Shown: positions 14,445 through 23,801 of the stretch, in pieces
Layout of the letters: every line of letters begins with the position of its first letter
How positions within the stretch are numbered: position 1 is the stretch's first letter
Position numbers and translations under genes: made by a program
The notes under the pieces: generated by a model
What the model was told of the DNA's origin: nothing
Databases searched by the model: none
The model's input: only the letters and a program-made list of their open reading frames with translations
NCBI GenBank assembly: GCA_964418745.1
Contig: CAYQMX010000022.1
Span: 1 to 64,000 of the forward strand
From: Scleromatobacter sp964418745
GTDB taxonomy: Bacteria > Pseudomonadota > Gammaproteobacteria > Burkholderiales > Burkholderiaceae_C
Reading direction: 5' to 3'
Length of the DNA: 64,000 nt

Positions 14445-15284
14445 TCAATCCAGGAACAGGTCCGGAATGAAGTTGACGGTGCCCGGCAGCACGGCGTAGG
14501 CGTCGAGGTCGCTCGCGCCTTCGGCCCGCAGGACGTCCTCGTCGACGAAGAAGCGTCCCGTGTCGTGCATGGCGCCCCGGGTGAGCAGGGCCCAGGCCGC
14601 ATCGGCCATGATCTCGGGCCGGCGGCACTGGGACAGGTCCATGCCCGGGATCATCTGCAGCGCCGCGGTGGCGATGGCGGTGCGCGGCCACAGGCTGTTG
14701 ACGGCGATCCCGAAGCGACGGAATTCCGCGGCGTGGCCCAGCGTGCATTGGCTCATGCCGTACTTGGCCATCGTGTAGGCCACGTGCGGCGCGAACCAGC
14801 GGGCGTCCAGGTTCAGCGGCGGCGACATCGTCAGCACCTGCGGCGCGCGGCCCGCCTGGGCGCTGGCGCGCAGGTGCGGCAGGCAGGCCTGCGTGCAGGC
14901 GTAGGTGCCGCGCACGTTGACGCCGAACATCAGGTCGAAGCGCTTCATGGGCGTGTCGGCGGTCGGCGTGAGGCTGATGGCGCTGGCGTTGTTGACCAGG
15001 ATGTCGATGCCGCCGAAGCGTTCCACCGTGGCGCGCACGGCCTCGGCGATGGCGGCGTCGTCGCGGATGTCGGTGCGCAGCGGCAGGGCCTGCCCGCCGG
15101 CGGCCTCCACCGCCGCGGCCGCCGACGACAGGGTGCCGGGCAGCTTGGGGTTGGGCTCGGTGGTCTTGGCGAGCAAGGCCACGTTCGCGCCGTCGCGGGC
15201 GGCGCGGCAGGCGATGGCCAGGCCGATGCCGCGCGAGGCACCGGTGATCAGCAGGGTCTTGCCGTGCAGGCTGCGTTCGGTCAT
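14445..15284 (-). CDS. Short-chain dehydrogenase (HSDL2-like)
   Basis: A 279-residue SDR. The Rossmann motif is TGASRGIG (from about residue 14), followed by NNAS (cofactor/structure) and the catalytic YTMAK. The MSPPLN in place of the usual SS before the Tyr, and the long AKTTEPNPKLPGT loop, are typical of the hydroxysteroid-dehydrogenase-like 2 group, whose substrates are poorly known. Start chosen at ATG 15284 behind AAGGAGACC; the frame stays open upstream but without a signal. Confidence 0.9.
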   Translation of the reverse strand: MTERSLHGKTLLITGASRGIGLAIACRAARDGANVALLAKTTEPNPKLPGTLSSAAAAVEAAGGQALPLRTDIRDDAAIAEAVRATVERFGGIDILVNNASAISLTPTADTPMKRFDLMFGVNVRGTYACTQACLPHLRASAQAGRAPQVLTMSPPLNLDARWFAPHVAYTMAKYGMSQCTLGHAAEFRRFGIAVNSLWPRTAIATAALQMIPGMDLSQCRRPEIMADAAWALLTRGAMHDTGRFFVDEDVLRAEGASDLDAYAVLPGTVNFIPDLFLD

Positions 15285-15551
15285 CGAGGTCTCCTTGGAG
15301 CGGTGGGCGAAAGACGTCGGCAGGCGCATCGGCGGCGGTCGAGGCGCCCAGGCGGGCCATCGGTGGCCCGCCCGCCGGGCGTCCTGCGGAGAGAACGCCG
15401 CTGCCGTGTGCGTCACTGTAGACGCAAATCCGCGCCCCCCGGTGCCCGCTCCCCCCGGGCACGGCACAATGGCGGCGTGCCCGGACGGCGCGGAAAATGG
15501 CAGGCGCCGCCCCGCGAACGACCGCCGACGCCGAGGCCCAAGGAGACACCC

Positions 15552-16682
15552 ATGCCCGGACTGCTACCCGACGTCGACCCCGACGGACTGCTCGAATTCT
15601 CGGTGGTCTACACCGACCGCTCGCTCAACCACATGAGCGCGAAGTTCCAGGGCGTCATGCGCGACATCGCGGCCCTGCTCAAGCAGGTCTACCACGCGCG
15701 TTCCGCCGTCGTCGTGCCGGGCAGCGGCAGCTACGGCATGGAAGCCGTGGCCCGCCAGTTCGCCACGGGGCAGAAGGTGCTCGTGCTGCGCAACGGCTGG
15801 TTCAGCTACCGCTGGTCGCAGATCCTCGAGATGGGTCGGATCCCGGCCCAGGAGCGGGTGCTCAAGGCGCGCCGGGTCGGCGCCGGCGCCACCGCGCCGT
15901 TCGCCCCCGCCCCGCTGGAGGAGGTGCTGGCGGAAATTCGCACCGAACGACCCGCGGTCGTCTTCGCGCCCCACGTCGAGACCGCCAGCGGCATGCTGCT
16001 GGGCGACGACTACCTGCGCGCGGTGGGCGCAGCGGTGCACGAAGTGGGCGGCCTGTTCGTGCTGGACTGCATCGCCTCCGGCGCGCTGTGGGTCGACATG
16101 GACGCCTGCGAGGTCGACGTGCTGGTGAGCGCGCCGCAGAAGGGCTGGAGCAGTTCGCCCTGCGGCGCGCTGGTCGCCCTGAGCGAACGCGCGCGCCAGC
16201 GCATCGATGCCACGACCAGCACCAGCTTCGCCTGCGACCTCAAGCGCTGGCTGCAGATCATGGAGACCTACGAAGGCGGCGGCCACGCCTACCACGCCAC
16301 CCTGCCCACCGATGCGCTGCTGCGCCTGCGCGACACGATGCGCGAGACGGTGGACGCCGGGCTGGAGGTGCTGCGCCAGGCGCAGGTGGACCAGGGCCAG
16401 CGCATCCGCGAGCTGCTGCAGGCCAAGGGCTTCGCCAGCGTCGCGGCGCCGGGCTGGCAATCGCCGGGGGTGCTGGTCAGCTACACGTCCGACCCCGACA
16501 TCAAGAGCGGCAAGGCGTTCGCCGCGCTGGGCCTGCAGACGGCCGCCGGCGTGCCGCTGCAGTGCGACGAGGGGCCGGACTTCTCCACGTTCCGCATCGG
16601 CCTGTTCGGCCTCGAGAAGCTGCGCAACGTGGAACGCACCGTCCAGACCGTGGCGCAGGCCCTGGAGCGGCTGAAGACCTGA
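15552..16682 (+). CDS. Class V aminotransferase (alanine-glyoxylate / serine-pyruvate type)
   Basis: A 376-residue PLP enzyme of the AGXT/SgaA class. The PLP-binding Lys is in SAPQKGWSSSPCG, the preceding VLDCIASG carries the PLP-pyridine Asp, and PGSGSYGMEA near residue 60 binds the phosphate. Family members transfer amino groups between alanine or serine and glyoxylate or pyruvate; the exact substrates cannot be fixed. AAGGAGACACCC precedes the ATG. The stop lies three bases from the stop of the convergent exonuclease gene. Confidence 0.9.
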   Translation: MPGLLPDVDPDGLLEFSVVYTDRSLNHMSAKFQGVMRDIAALLKQVYHARSAVVVPGSGSYGMEAVARQFATGQKVLVLRNGWFSYRWSQILEMGRIPAQERVLKARRVGAGATAPFAPAPLEEVLAEIRTERPAVVFAPHVETASGMLLGDDYLRAVGAAVHEVGGLFVLDCIASGALWVDMDACEVDVLVSAPQKGWSSSPCGALVALSERARQRIDATTSTSFACDLKRWLQIMETYEGGGHAYHATLPTDALLRLRDTMRETVDAGLEVLRQAQVDQGQRIRELLQAKGFASVAAPGWQSPGVLVSYTSDPDIKSGKAFAALGLQTAAGVPLQCDEGPDFSTFRIGLFGLEKLRNVERTVQTVAQALERLKT

Positions 16683-16685
16683 GGC

Positions 16686-17321
16686 TCAGCCGTCCGCGAG
16701 CAGGTGGCGCAGCTTGACGAACGCCAGCCCCGCCATCACCGCGTCGTTCAACGCGTCGTGCGCGGCGCGCTGCGGCAGGTCGAGATCCTTCATCAAGGTC
16801 GCGAAGCGCAGGTCGATGCTTTCGGCCTGGCGGTACGGCGGCAACTGCCGCCGCTTGTATTCGTAGTACAGCGAGGACACCTCGATGCGTTCCTGCGGCA
16901 GCCCCATGCCCAGCATCGGGAACACGGCGCGGTCGATCATGGCCAGGTCGAACTCGAGGTAGTAGCCCACCAGCGGGCGGCTGCCGATGAAGCGCATCAG
17001 CTGCATCAGCGCGTCGTCGGGCGCGAGGCCGCCGGCGACGTCGCTCTCGCGCAACCCGTGCACGCGCACGCTCTCGGGCGAGATCGGGCGGCTCGGCCGG
17101 ACCAGCAGCTCCAGGCGCTCGCTGGTCATCAGCCGGTCGCCGACGATGCGCAGCGCACCGATCGAGATGATTTCGTCGCGGTGGGTGTTGAGGCCCGTCG
17201 TCTCGCAATCGAGCGCCACCCACTCGTCGGCGGGCGGGTCGTCCCACATGAAGCGAAAACGCGGGTCCCCCAGGTGGTACAGCAGCCACTCGCGCTTGAG
17301 CGCGCGCCACCACGAGGTCAC
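16686..17321 (-). CDS. DnaQ-like 3'-5' exonuclease (DEDDh)
   Basis: A 211-residue exonuclease of the Pol III epsilon superfamily. The catalytic set is visible: D38 and E40 in ALDCETTG, D125 in YYLEFDLAMID, H188 and D193 in AHDALND. There is no polymerase-binding tail like that of true epsilon. It starts with GTG at 17321, sharing GTGA with the stop of the upstream nucleotidyltransferase-like gene, so translation is coupled. This pairing with a cNMP/CBS/DUF294 protein beside an acetate permease recurs in proteobacteria, but its role is not settled; nucleotide or RNA turnover is inferred. Confidence 0.9.
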   Translation of the reverse strand: MTSWWRALKREWLLYHLGDPRFRFMWDDPPADEWVALDCETTGLNTHRDEIISIGALRIVGDRLMTSERLELLVRPSRPISPESVRVHGLRESDVAGGLAPDDALMQLMRFIGSRPLVGYYLEFDLAMIDRAVFPMLGMGLPQERIEVSSLYYEYKRRQLPPYRQAESIDLRFATLMKDLDLPQRAAHDALNDAVMAGLAFVKLRHLLADG

Positions 17322-19255
17322 AACGCGTCCAGCCGATAGCGCTGCCGCAGCAGCGCCTTGAAGCGCTTGACGATGGCCAGCGCGTCCTTGAGCAGGTCGC
17401 GGTCGAGCTGGCCGACGCGGCCGAGCACCACCATGCGGCCGTTGGCGTCGCGCTGGCCGGCGTCCATCGCGTCCAGGCCCACCTTCAGGCGCAGGCCCAT
17501 CAGGAAGTGCAGGCATTCGACGAGGTCGGGGGCGAGGTCGGCCGGCAGGCGTCCGAGCGCCAGCAGCGCGTCGATGCGTTCGACCGTGCCGGTGACCGCC
17601 AGCCGGGCTTCCAGCGCGAGGCTGCGCACGCCGTGCACCAGCGGGAACAGGCCGGCCTTCTTCAAGTCCAGCTCCTCGCTGCTGCCGGTGGTCAGCGAGA
17701 TCAGCCGCGTCCACCAGCCGTTGCCATCCTCGAAGGAGTCGATCGCCGCGGCGAAGCGTCCGATCAGCACGTCGTTGCCCGACACCAGCTCGAACACCGA
17801 CGCGCGCACCGACTCGAGCAGCGCGCGGTCGCCGCAGACGGCGTGCGCGTCGATGAAGATGGCCAGCGCCATCAGGCTCTCGGCGTCGGGCATCAGCAGC
17901 CAGCGGCGCACCGTCTGGGCGAACTCGTGCTCGCCGTGGCGCCATTGCGGGTTGCGCACCATGATGCCGCCCGGGCATTCCGGGTAGCCGAAATCGGCCA
18001 GCGCCTGCGAGAAGCGCACGCAGATCGCGTCGAGGTCGGCCGGCGGCGCGTAGCCGTCGCGCAGCACCAGGCCGTTGTCCTGGTCGGTCTTGAGCAGCTG
18101 CTCGCCGCGGCCTTCGCTGCCCATCACGAACAGGCAGCTGTTGGCCACCAGCTCCGGCGGCGCGACCAGCTGCCAGGCGCGTTCGATGAGCTTGTCGTTC
18201 AGCTCGCGCACCAGGCGCGCGATCATCGCCACCCGGGTGCCGTTGCGCCACAGCAGCGCGATCAGCTTGTTGATCGCCTCGGCCGCGGCGGCGAGCGCGG
18301 CGGTGTCCTCGGCCTGCAGGATCTGCAGCGTGATCAGGTAGGAATGGTTCGAGAGGAAGCTGAGCAGGTCGAGCTGCTCCAGGAAGCCGACGATGCGTTC
18401 GCCGTCGGCGACGACCAGGCGGTGCACGCCGTGGCGGATCATCAGCGCGAGCGCGTCGAACAAGGCCTCGCCCGGCTTGACGGTGACCAGCGGGAAGGTC
18501 GCGATCCGGCCTACGGGCAATTGGTCGAGCGGCGTGCCGTCGAGGATCGCGCGCTGCAGGCCGGTGGTGGTGAAGATGCCCAGGCGCGGCGGATCGGTGG
18601 AGGTGTCGCGCACCAGCACGTTGCCGGTGCGCTTCGCGTGGAACAGCTTGACGACCGTGACGATGTCGTCCGCGGCGTCGACGACGAGCGCCGGGCGGAT
18701 GAACGCCTGCTCGACACGCGCCATCGCCAGCGACTGCAACTGGTGCTTCGGCCCGTGCTCGGCGAGCGCGCTGAGCTTCTGGGACAGGTCGGCGAACAGC
18801 AGCGCACCGAAGGTGGCGTTGCGCGAGATCAGCTCGCTGACCGCCGGCCTGGCGATCTGGTACAGCAGCACCTCCTCGGCCGCGACGAACAGGCTGCTGG
18901 CCTTGCCCGCGACCAGCGCGCGCCCGTCGAAGCAGTCGTCGGGCCCGTAGCTGGCCACGACCGCGCCGCCATCGAGCTGGTGCACCAGCCCCTTGATCGT
19001 TACGAACAGGTGCTGCGGCGCGCTGCCCGGCTCCAGGATGGTGGCGCCGGCGCGGAAGTAGGCGATGTCCACGCTGTCGCGCACCAGGCGCCGTTCGTCG
19101 CCGCCGAGGCAGTCGAAGGGCGAGGCGGAGAAATTGAAGGCGTTCGGCACGGTGGACGCATCATCGCCGGCCCGGCTGACGCTGGACTGATCGCGATCAA
19201 GCCAGTTGCATCGAAATCGCGCGCCGGTAAGACGGCGGTCAGTGAGCACCGCCAC
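17318..19255 (-). CDS. cNMP-binding / CBS / DUF294 putative nucleotidyltransferase
   Basis: Up to 645 residues. Order of domains: cyclic-nucleotide-binding-like barrel (about 55-150), a pair of CBS domains (about 175-305), then a DUF294 nucleotidyltransferase with GSEGRGEQLLKTDQDNG and a C-terminal substrate-binding helical domain. This GlnD-like layout suggests a ligand-gated nucleotidyl transfer role; the target is unknown. The frame opens with GTG at 19255, but conserved sequence begins only at NAFNFSASPFDCL, so GTG 19150 is a possible real start; neither has a strong ribosome site. It is coupled to the exonuclease by GTGA and divergent from the acetate-permease operon. Confidence 0.85.
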   Translation of the reverse strand: MAVLTDRRLTGARFRCNWLDRDQSSVSRAGDDASTVPNAFNFSASPFDCLGGDERRLVRDSVDIAYFRAGATILEPGSAPQHLFVTIKGLVHQLDGGAVVASYGPDDCFDGRALVAGKASSLFVAAEEVLLYQIARPAVSELISRNATFGALLFADLSQKLSALAEHGPKHQLQSLAMARVEQAFIRPALVVDAADDIVTVVKLFHAKRTGNVLVRDTSTDPPRLGIFTTTGLQRAILDGTPLDQLPVGRIATFPLVTVKPGEALFDALALMIRHGVHRLVVADGERIVGFLEQLDLLSFLSNHSYLITLQILQAEDTAALAAAAEAINKLIALLWRNGTRVAMIARLVRELNDKLIERAWQLVAPPELVANSCLFVMGSEGRGEQLLKTDQDNGLVLRDGYAPPADLDAICVRFSQALADFGYPECPGGIMVRNPQWRHGEHEFAQTVRRWLLMPDAESLMALAIFIDAHAVCGDRALLESVRASVFELVSGNDVLIGRFAAAIDSFEDGNGWWTRLISLTTGSSEELDLKKAGLFPLVHGVRSLALEARLAVTGTVERIDALLALGRLPADLAPDLVECLHFLMGLRLKVGLDAMDAGQRDANGRMVVLGRVGQLDRDLLKDALAIVKRFKALLRQRYRLDAL

Positions 19256-19298
19256 ACTCCGCGCGTTCAGACCTCAAATTACATCAGGAGACTCTTCC

Positions 19299-19607
19299 AT
19301 GTCCGATCCGGTGACCGACCGCATCCTGGCCAATCCCAAGTACCACGAGCTTCGACGCAAGCGCAACGGCTTCGGCTGGCTGCTCGCCGCGTGCATGCTC
19401 GTCGTGTACTACGGCTACATCGCGTTGATCGCGTTCAACAAGCCCTTCCTGTCGCAGCCCATCGGCGACGGCGTGACGACCGTCGGCATCCCGATCGGCA
19501 TGGGGGTGATCGTCTTCACGATCCTGATCACCGCGCTGTACGTGCGGCGTGCGAACACCGAATTCGACGCGCTGACCCGCGCGATCCTGGAAGAGGAAGT
19601 GAAATGA
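19299..19607 (+). CDS. DUF485 inner-membrane protein
   Basis: A 102-residue protein with two membrane segments (about residues 27-48 and 63-83) and a charged N-terminus (ANPKYHELRRKRNGFGW), the pattern of DUF485/YjcH. These small proteins are almost always encoded directly before ActP. TCAGGAG precedes the ATG. Its stop overlaps the actP start (ATGA), so the two are coupled. A role as accessory subunit of the permease is inferred from this association. Confidence 0.93.
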   Translation: MSDPVTDRILANPKYHELRRKRNGFGWLLAACMLVVYYGYIALIAFNKPFLSQPIGDGVTTVGIPIGMGVIVFTILITALYVRRANTEFDALTRAILEEEVK

Positions 19608-21331
19608 GCCGCAGCCTCCGACTCCTCCTCGCACTCGCCGCGTTCGCCGCTTGCGGCGCGGCCGTCGCGGCCGGTGCCGACCTGGGCCAGGTCGCCAAGC
19701 AGGCGACCAACTGGACCGCCATCTCGATGTTCGCGGTGTTCGTCGCGGGCACGCTGTGGATCACCAAGTGGGCGGCGGCGCGCACGCGCTCGGCTGCCGA
19801 TTTCTACACCGCCGGCGGCGGCATCACCGGCTTCCAGAACGGCCTGGCGATCGCGGGCGACTACATGTCGGCCGCGTCTTTCCTGGGCATCTCGGCAGCC
19901 GTGATGGCCAGCGGCTACGACGGCCTGATCTACTCGATCGGCTTCCTCGTGGGCTGGCCCGTCATCACGTTCCTGATGGCCGAGCGGCTGCGCAACCTGG
20001 GCAAGTTCACCTTCGCCGACGTCGCCGGCTACCGCTTCAAGCAGGGTCCGATCCGCGCGTTCGCGGCCTCGGGCACGCTGGTCGTGGTTGCGTTCTACCT
20101 GATCGCGCAGATGGTCGGCGCGGGCCAGCTCGTCAAGCTGCTGTTCGGGCTCGACTACTGGATGGCGGTCGTCATCGTCGGCGCCCTGATGATGGTCTAC
20201 GTGCTGTTCGGCGGCATGACGGCCACCACCTGGGTGCAGATCATCAAGGCCTGCATGCTGTTGGCCGGCGTCACCTTCATGGCCTTCATGGTGCTCGCGC
20301 AGTTCGGCTTCTCGCCCGAACGGCTGTTCGCCAGGAGCGTCGAAGTGAAGACGCTGATCGCCTCGGCCGCGGGCAAGACGCCCGAGGAGGCCGCCAAGAT
20401 CGGCGGCGGCATCATGCGTCCGGGCGGCTTCGTCAAGGATCCGATCTCGGCGATCAGCTTCGGCATGGCGCTGATGTTCGGCACCGCCGGCCTGCCGCAC
20501 ATCCTGATGCGCTTCTTCACGGTGCCTGACGCGAAGCAGGCCCGCAAGTCGGTGCTGTGGGCGACGACCTGGATCGGCTACTTCTACGTGCTGATCTTCA
20601 TCATCGGCTTCGGCGCGATCACGCTGGTGCTCACCAACCCCGAGATGGCCGACACGGTCAAGGGCGTGATCAAGGGCGGCGCGGGCACGGCCAACATGGC
20701 TGCGGTGCTGGTGGCCAAGACGGTCGGCGGCGACGTGTTCTACGGCTTCATCTCGGCGGTGGCGTTCGCGACCATCCTCGCGGTGGTGGCCGGCCTGACG
20801 CTGTCGGGCGCCTCGGCCGTATCGCACGACCTGTATGCGACGCTGTTCAAGAAGGGCAAGGCCGACAGCGCCTCCGAGCTGCGCGTCTCGCGCGTCACCA
20901 CGGTCGCCCTGGGCATCGTGGCGGTGGTGCTGGGCATCGCGTTCGAGAAGCAGAACATCGCGTTCATGGTCTCGCTCGCGTTCGCGATCGCGGCATCGGC
21001 CAACTTCCCCGTGCTGTTCATGTCGGTGCTGTGGAAGGATTGCACGACGCGCGGCGCGGTGACCGGCGGCTTCCTGGGCCTGGCCTCGTCGGTGGGCCTG
21101 ACGGTGGTCTCGCCGTCGGTGTGGGAAGTCACGCTGGGCAACCCGAAGGGCTCGGCCTGGTTCCCGTACACCTCGCCGGCGCTGTTCTCGATGACGATCG
21201 CGTTCGTGGCCATCTACGTGGTCTCGATGCTCGATCGCAGCAAGCAGGCCGCCGCCGAGCGCGCCGCGTTCCCGGCGCAGCAGGTGCGTTCGGAAACGGG
21301 CCTGGGCGCCTCGGGCTCGTCCGGTCACTGA
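19604..21331 (+). CDS. actP: Cation/acetate symporter ActP
   Basis: A 575-residue sodium:solute symporter. An N-terminal signal-like segment is followed by 13-14 membrane helices. Family landmarks include SAADFYTAGGG, GDYMSAASFLGI and, near the middle, GTAGLPHILMRFFTVPDAKQAR. It imports acetate and other short monocarboxylates with a cation across the inner membrane. It is coupled to DUF485 by ATGA and is followed by a strong terminator. Together with AcnB and the aminotransferases it fits growth on organic acids. Confidence 0.95.
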   Translation: MSRSLRLLLALAAFAACGAAVAAGADLGQVAKQATNWTAISMFAVFVAGTLWITKWAAARTRSAADFYTAGGGITGFQNGLAIAGDYMSAASFLGISAAVMASGYDGLIYSIGFLVGWPVITFLMAERLRNLGKFTFADVAGYRFKQGPIRAFAASGTLVVVAFYLIAQMVGAGQLVKLLFGLDYWMAVVIVGALMMVYVLFGGMTATTWVQIIKACMLLAGVTFMAFMVLAQFGFSPERLFARSVEVKTLIASAAGKTPEEAAKIGGGIMRPGGFVKDPISAISFGMALMFGTAGLPHILMRFFTVPDAKQARKSVLWATTWIGYFYVLIFIIGFGAITLVLTNPEMADTVKGVIKGGAGTANMAAVLVAKTVGGDVFYGFISAVAFATILAVVAGLTLSGASAVSHDLYATLFKKGKADSASELRVSRVTTVALGIVAVVLGIAFEKQNIAFMVSLAFAIAASANFPVLFMSVLWKDCTTRGAVTGGFLGLASSVGLTVVSPSVWEVTLGNPKGSAWFPYTSPALFSMTIAFVAIYVVSMLDRSKQAAAERAAFPAQQVRSETGLGASGSSGH

Positions 21332-21349
21332 GCGGACGCGCACACTGGG

Positions 21350-21375
21350 AACGGCCACCGACGGTGGCCGTTTTT
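21350..21375 (+). terminator. Rho-independent terminator of the actP operon
   Basis: A perfect 10-bp stem (21350-21359 with 21363-21372), loop GAC, ending in TTTTT, 18 bp after the actP stop. Confidence 0.9.
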
Positions 21376-21466
21376 CATTGTCGGCACGGCAACGGACGCC
21401 GCACGCCATGCGGCCGCCCTGCTTGCTTATGCGTGCGCAGCGGCCCGCGCTGCGCTATCTTCGGCC

Positions 21467-22345
21467 ATGCCCGCCGTCTCGTCCGCCTTCGCCTCCGACC
21501 TCGTCATCCGCCCGTTCGACGCCCCCTGCGGCGCCGAAGTGATCGGGCTCGACCTCGTGCGCCCGCTGTCGGAGGCCGACTTCGCGCGCATCCACCGCGC
21601 CCACCTCGACCACCACGTGCTGGTGTTCCGCGACATGGACATCACGCCCGACCAGCAGGTGGCGTTCAGCCGCCGCTTCGGACCGCTGCAGCGCCATGTG
21701 CTCAGCCAGTTCGCGCTGGCGGGCCATCCCGAGGTGCTGGTGATCTCCAACATCAAGGCGGACGGCAGGCCGATCGGCCTCGGCGACGCCGGCGCCTACT
21801 GGCATTCCGATCTCTCCTACCTGCCCACGCCCAGCCTGGGCTCGATGCTGCACGCGCAGGAACTGCCCGCCGAGGGCGGCGACACGCTGTTCGCCAACCA
21901 GCACCGCGCGTTCGACGCCCTGCCCGCGGCACTGCGCACGGCCATCGCGGGCCGGCGCGCCGAGCACTGGTACCTGTGCAAGTACGCCGAGCTGCAGAAG
22001 CGCAACCCGTGGCGGCCCGACCTGACCCCGGCCCAGGTCGCCGCGGTGCCGCCGGTGGCCCAGCCCATCGTGCGCACCCACCCGGAGACCGGCCGCCCGG
22101 CCCTGTTCGTCAGCGAGCACTTCACCACGCGCGTGCTGGACGTGCCCGAGGACGAGAGCCGCGACCTGCTGGCGGCGCTGTTCGCGCACTCGACGCGATC
22201 CGAGTTCGTCTACCGCCACCGCTGGCAGCCGGGCGACATGGTGTTCTGGGACAACCGCTCGCTGATGCACCTGGCCGCCGGCACGCCCGACCACCTGCGG
22301 CGGCGCCTGAACCGCACGACGATCGAGGGCGACGCACCGTTCTGA
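21467..22345 (+). CDS. TauD/TfdA family 2-oxoglutarate-dependent dioxygenase
   Basis: A 292-residue Fe(II)/2-oxoglutarate dioxygenase. The iron facial triad is H113 and D115 (YWHSDLSY) plus H268 (NRSLMHLA); R280 or R283 near the end (LRRRLNRTTI) would bind 2-oxoglutarate. The family hydroxylates taurine, 2,4-D, carnitine precursors and other small acids; the substrate here is not predictable. It precedes the glutamine-synthetase-like operon in the same direction, with an operator pair between them, so it may or may not belong to that regulon. Confidence 0.9.
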   Translation: MPAVSSAFASDLVIRPFDAPCGAEVIGLDLVRPLSEADFARIHRAHLDHHVLVFRDMDITPDQQVAFSRRFGPLQRHVLSQFALAGHPEVLVISNIKADGRPIGLGDAGAYWHSDLSYLPTPSLGSMLHAQELPAEGGDTLFANQHRAFDALPAALRTAIAGRRAEHWYLCKYAELQKRNPWRPDLTPAQVAAVPPVAQPIVRTHPETGRPALFVSEHFTTRVLDVPEDESRDLLAALFAHSTRSEFVYRHRWQPGDMVFWDNRSLMHLAAGTPDHLRRRLNRTTIEGDAPF

Positions 22346-22352
22346 ACCGGAT

Positions 22353-22362
22353 TGTGATCACA
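22353..22362. promoter_or_regulatory. Palindromic operator 1 (TGTGATCACA)
   Basis: The perfect palindrome TGTGATCACA, within TTGTGATCACAT, lies 8 bp after the dioxygenase stop. An identical 12-bp copy lies 67 bp downstream. Such palindromes are typical GntR-family targets, and a GntR regulator ends the following operon. Confidence 0.65.
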
Positions 22363-22419
22363 TCTCCCACGCATTCACTGGGTGATGGCCCATAGCGCTC
22401 TGGAGACTTGATCCATACT

Positions 22420-22429
22420 TGTGATCACA
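22420..22429. promoter_or_regulatory. Palindromic operator 2 (TGTGATCACA)
   Basis: Second identical copy, ending 34 bp before the start of the glutamine-synthetase-like gene, where a bound repressor would block transcription start. The 67-bp centre-to-centre distance is 6.4 helical turns. Confidence 0.7.
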
Positions 22430-22463
22430 TCCACAGCGGAGCGCCGTCGACCGCGCGCATCCC

Positions 22464-23801
22464 ATGTCCGACCACCTGCGCGATTTCCTGACCCAGCACC
22501 GCATCCACGAAGTGGAGTGCGTGATCCCCGACATGACGGGCATCGCGCGCGGCAAGATCCTGCCCAAGGACCTGTTCCTCGCCTCCGGCGAGATGCGCAT
22601 TCCCAAGAGCGTGCTGCTCAACACCGTCAACGGCCAGCAGCCCGACAACGGCCCCTACGTGGGCGAGACCGACCCCGACATGGTGTGCCTGCCCGACGCC
22701 GGCACGGTGCGCCTCGTGCCCTGGGCCGCCGAGCCGGTGGCCGTGGTGATCCACGACTGCCACGAGTTCGACGGCTCGCCGGTGGAACTGTCGCCGCGCA
22801 GCGTGCTGCGCCGGGTGATGGCGCTCTACGAGGCCAAGGGCTGGCGGCCGGTGGTGGCGCCCGAGATGGAGTTCTACCTGGTCGCGCGCCAGCAGAACCC
22901 GCACGAGCCGCTGCAGCCGCCGCTGGGGCGCACCGGCAAGCCGGAAGCGGGCCGGCAGTCGTACTCGATCGACGCCGTCAACGACTTCGATCCGTTCTTC
23001 ATGGAACTGTCGCAGTTCTGCGGCGTCCACCGGCTCGGCGTGGAGACGCTGATCCACGAGGCCGGCGCCGGCCAGATGGAGATCAACTTCTCGCACGGCG
23101 ACCCGATGGACCTGGCCGACCGCGTGTTCCTGTTCAAGCGCACCGTGCGCGAGACGGCGCTGCGCCACGGCATCTTCGCCACTTTCATGGCCAAGCCGAT
23201 GGAGCGCGAGCCGGGCAGCGCGATGCACATCCACCAGAGCATCGTCGACGCGGCCACCGGCCACAACATCTTCTCCAACGCCGACGGCAGCGCCAGCGCG
23301 CACTTCTCGCACTACATCGGCGGCCTGCAGAAGTACGTGCCGCTGGTGATGCCGATGTTCGCGCCCTACGTCAATTCGTACCGCCGGCTGTCGCGCTTCA
23401 TGTCGGCGCCGATCAACGTGCGCTGGGGCCACGACAACCGCACCTGCGGGATCCGGGTGCCGGAGTCGGCGCCGGCCGCGCGCCGCGTCGAGAACCGGGT
23501 GCCCGGCGTCGACGTCAACCCGTACCTGGCGATGGCCGCCACGCTGGCCTGCGGCTACCTCGGCATGATGGAGCGCCTCGCGCCCTCGGACGCGATGGCC
23601 AGCAGCGCCTGGGATCTCGACCACGAGCTGCCGCGCCACCTCGAGGACGCCATCGCCCGCATGCGCGGGTGCGAGGCGCTGTCGGACGTGCTGGGGCCCT
23701 TGTTCGTCAAGGCCTTCTGCGCCGTCAAGGAGCTCGAGTACGCCACCTACAACCGCGTGATCAGTTCCTGGGAGCGCGAACACCTGCTGCTGCTGGTATG
23801 A
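22464..23801 (+). CDS. Glutamine synthetase family protein (gamma-glutamylamine synthetase-like)
   Basis: A 445-residue GlnA-superfamily ligase. ATP/metal motifs are present: PEMEFYL, AGAGQMEINFSHGD, GSAMHIHQS, and the Arg-rich RWGHDNRTCGIRVP with ENRVPGVDVNPYLA. It has the N-terminal ECVIPDMTGIARGK form of PuuA-like enzymes, which glutamylate polyamines or other amines, rather than the ammonia-assimilating enzyme; the adenylylation Tyr region is not conserved. It opens a three-gene operon joined by 4-bp overlaps with an aminotransferase and a GntR regulator, suggesting amine catabolism. Confidence 0.9.
   Translation: MSDHLRDFLTQHRIHEVECVIPDMTGIARGKILPKDLFLASGEMRIPKSVLLNTVNGQQPDNGPYVGETDPDMVCLPDAGTVRLVPWAAEPVAVVIHDCHEFDGSPVELSPRSVLRRVMALYEAKGWRPVVAPEMEFYLVARQQNPHEPLQPPLGRTGKPEAGRQSYSIDAVNDFDPFFMELSQFCGVHRLGVETLIHEAGAGQMEINFSHGDPMDLADRVFLFKRTVRETALRHGIFATFMAKPMEREPGSAMHIHQSIVDAATGHNIFSNADGSASAHFSHYIGGLQKYVPLVMPMFAPYVNSYRRLSRFMSAPINVRWGHDNRTCGIRVPESAPAARRVENRVPGVDVNPYLAMAATLACGYLGMMERLAPSDAMASSAWDLDHELPRHLEDAIARMRGCEALSDVLGPLFVKAFCAVKELEYATYNRVISSWEREHLLLLV

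Noticed and set aside
17507..19603. Open frame running in-frame into actP from far upstream
   Set aside because: It lies antisense to the cNMP/CBS protein and has no ribosome site; ActP begins at ATG 19604 with a signal segment and coupled start.
22353..22429. CRP-type binding sites
   Set aside because: TGTGA and TCACA are present but directly joined, without the 6-bp spacer of CRP sites; a GntR-type palindrome fits better.
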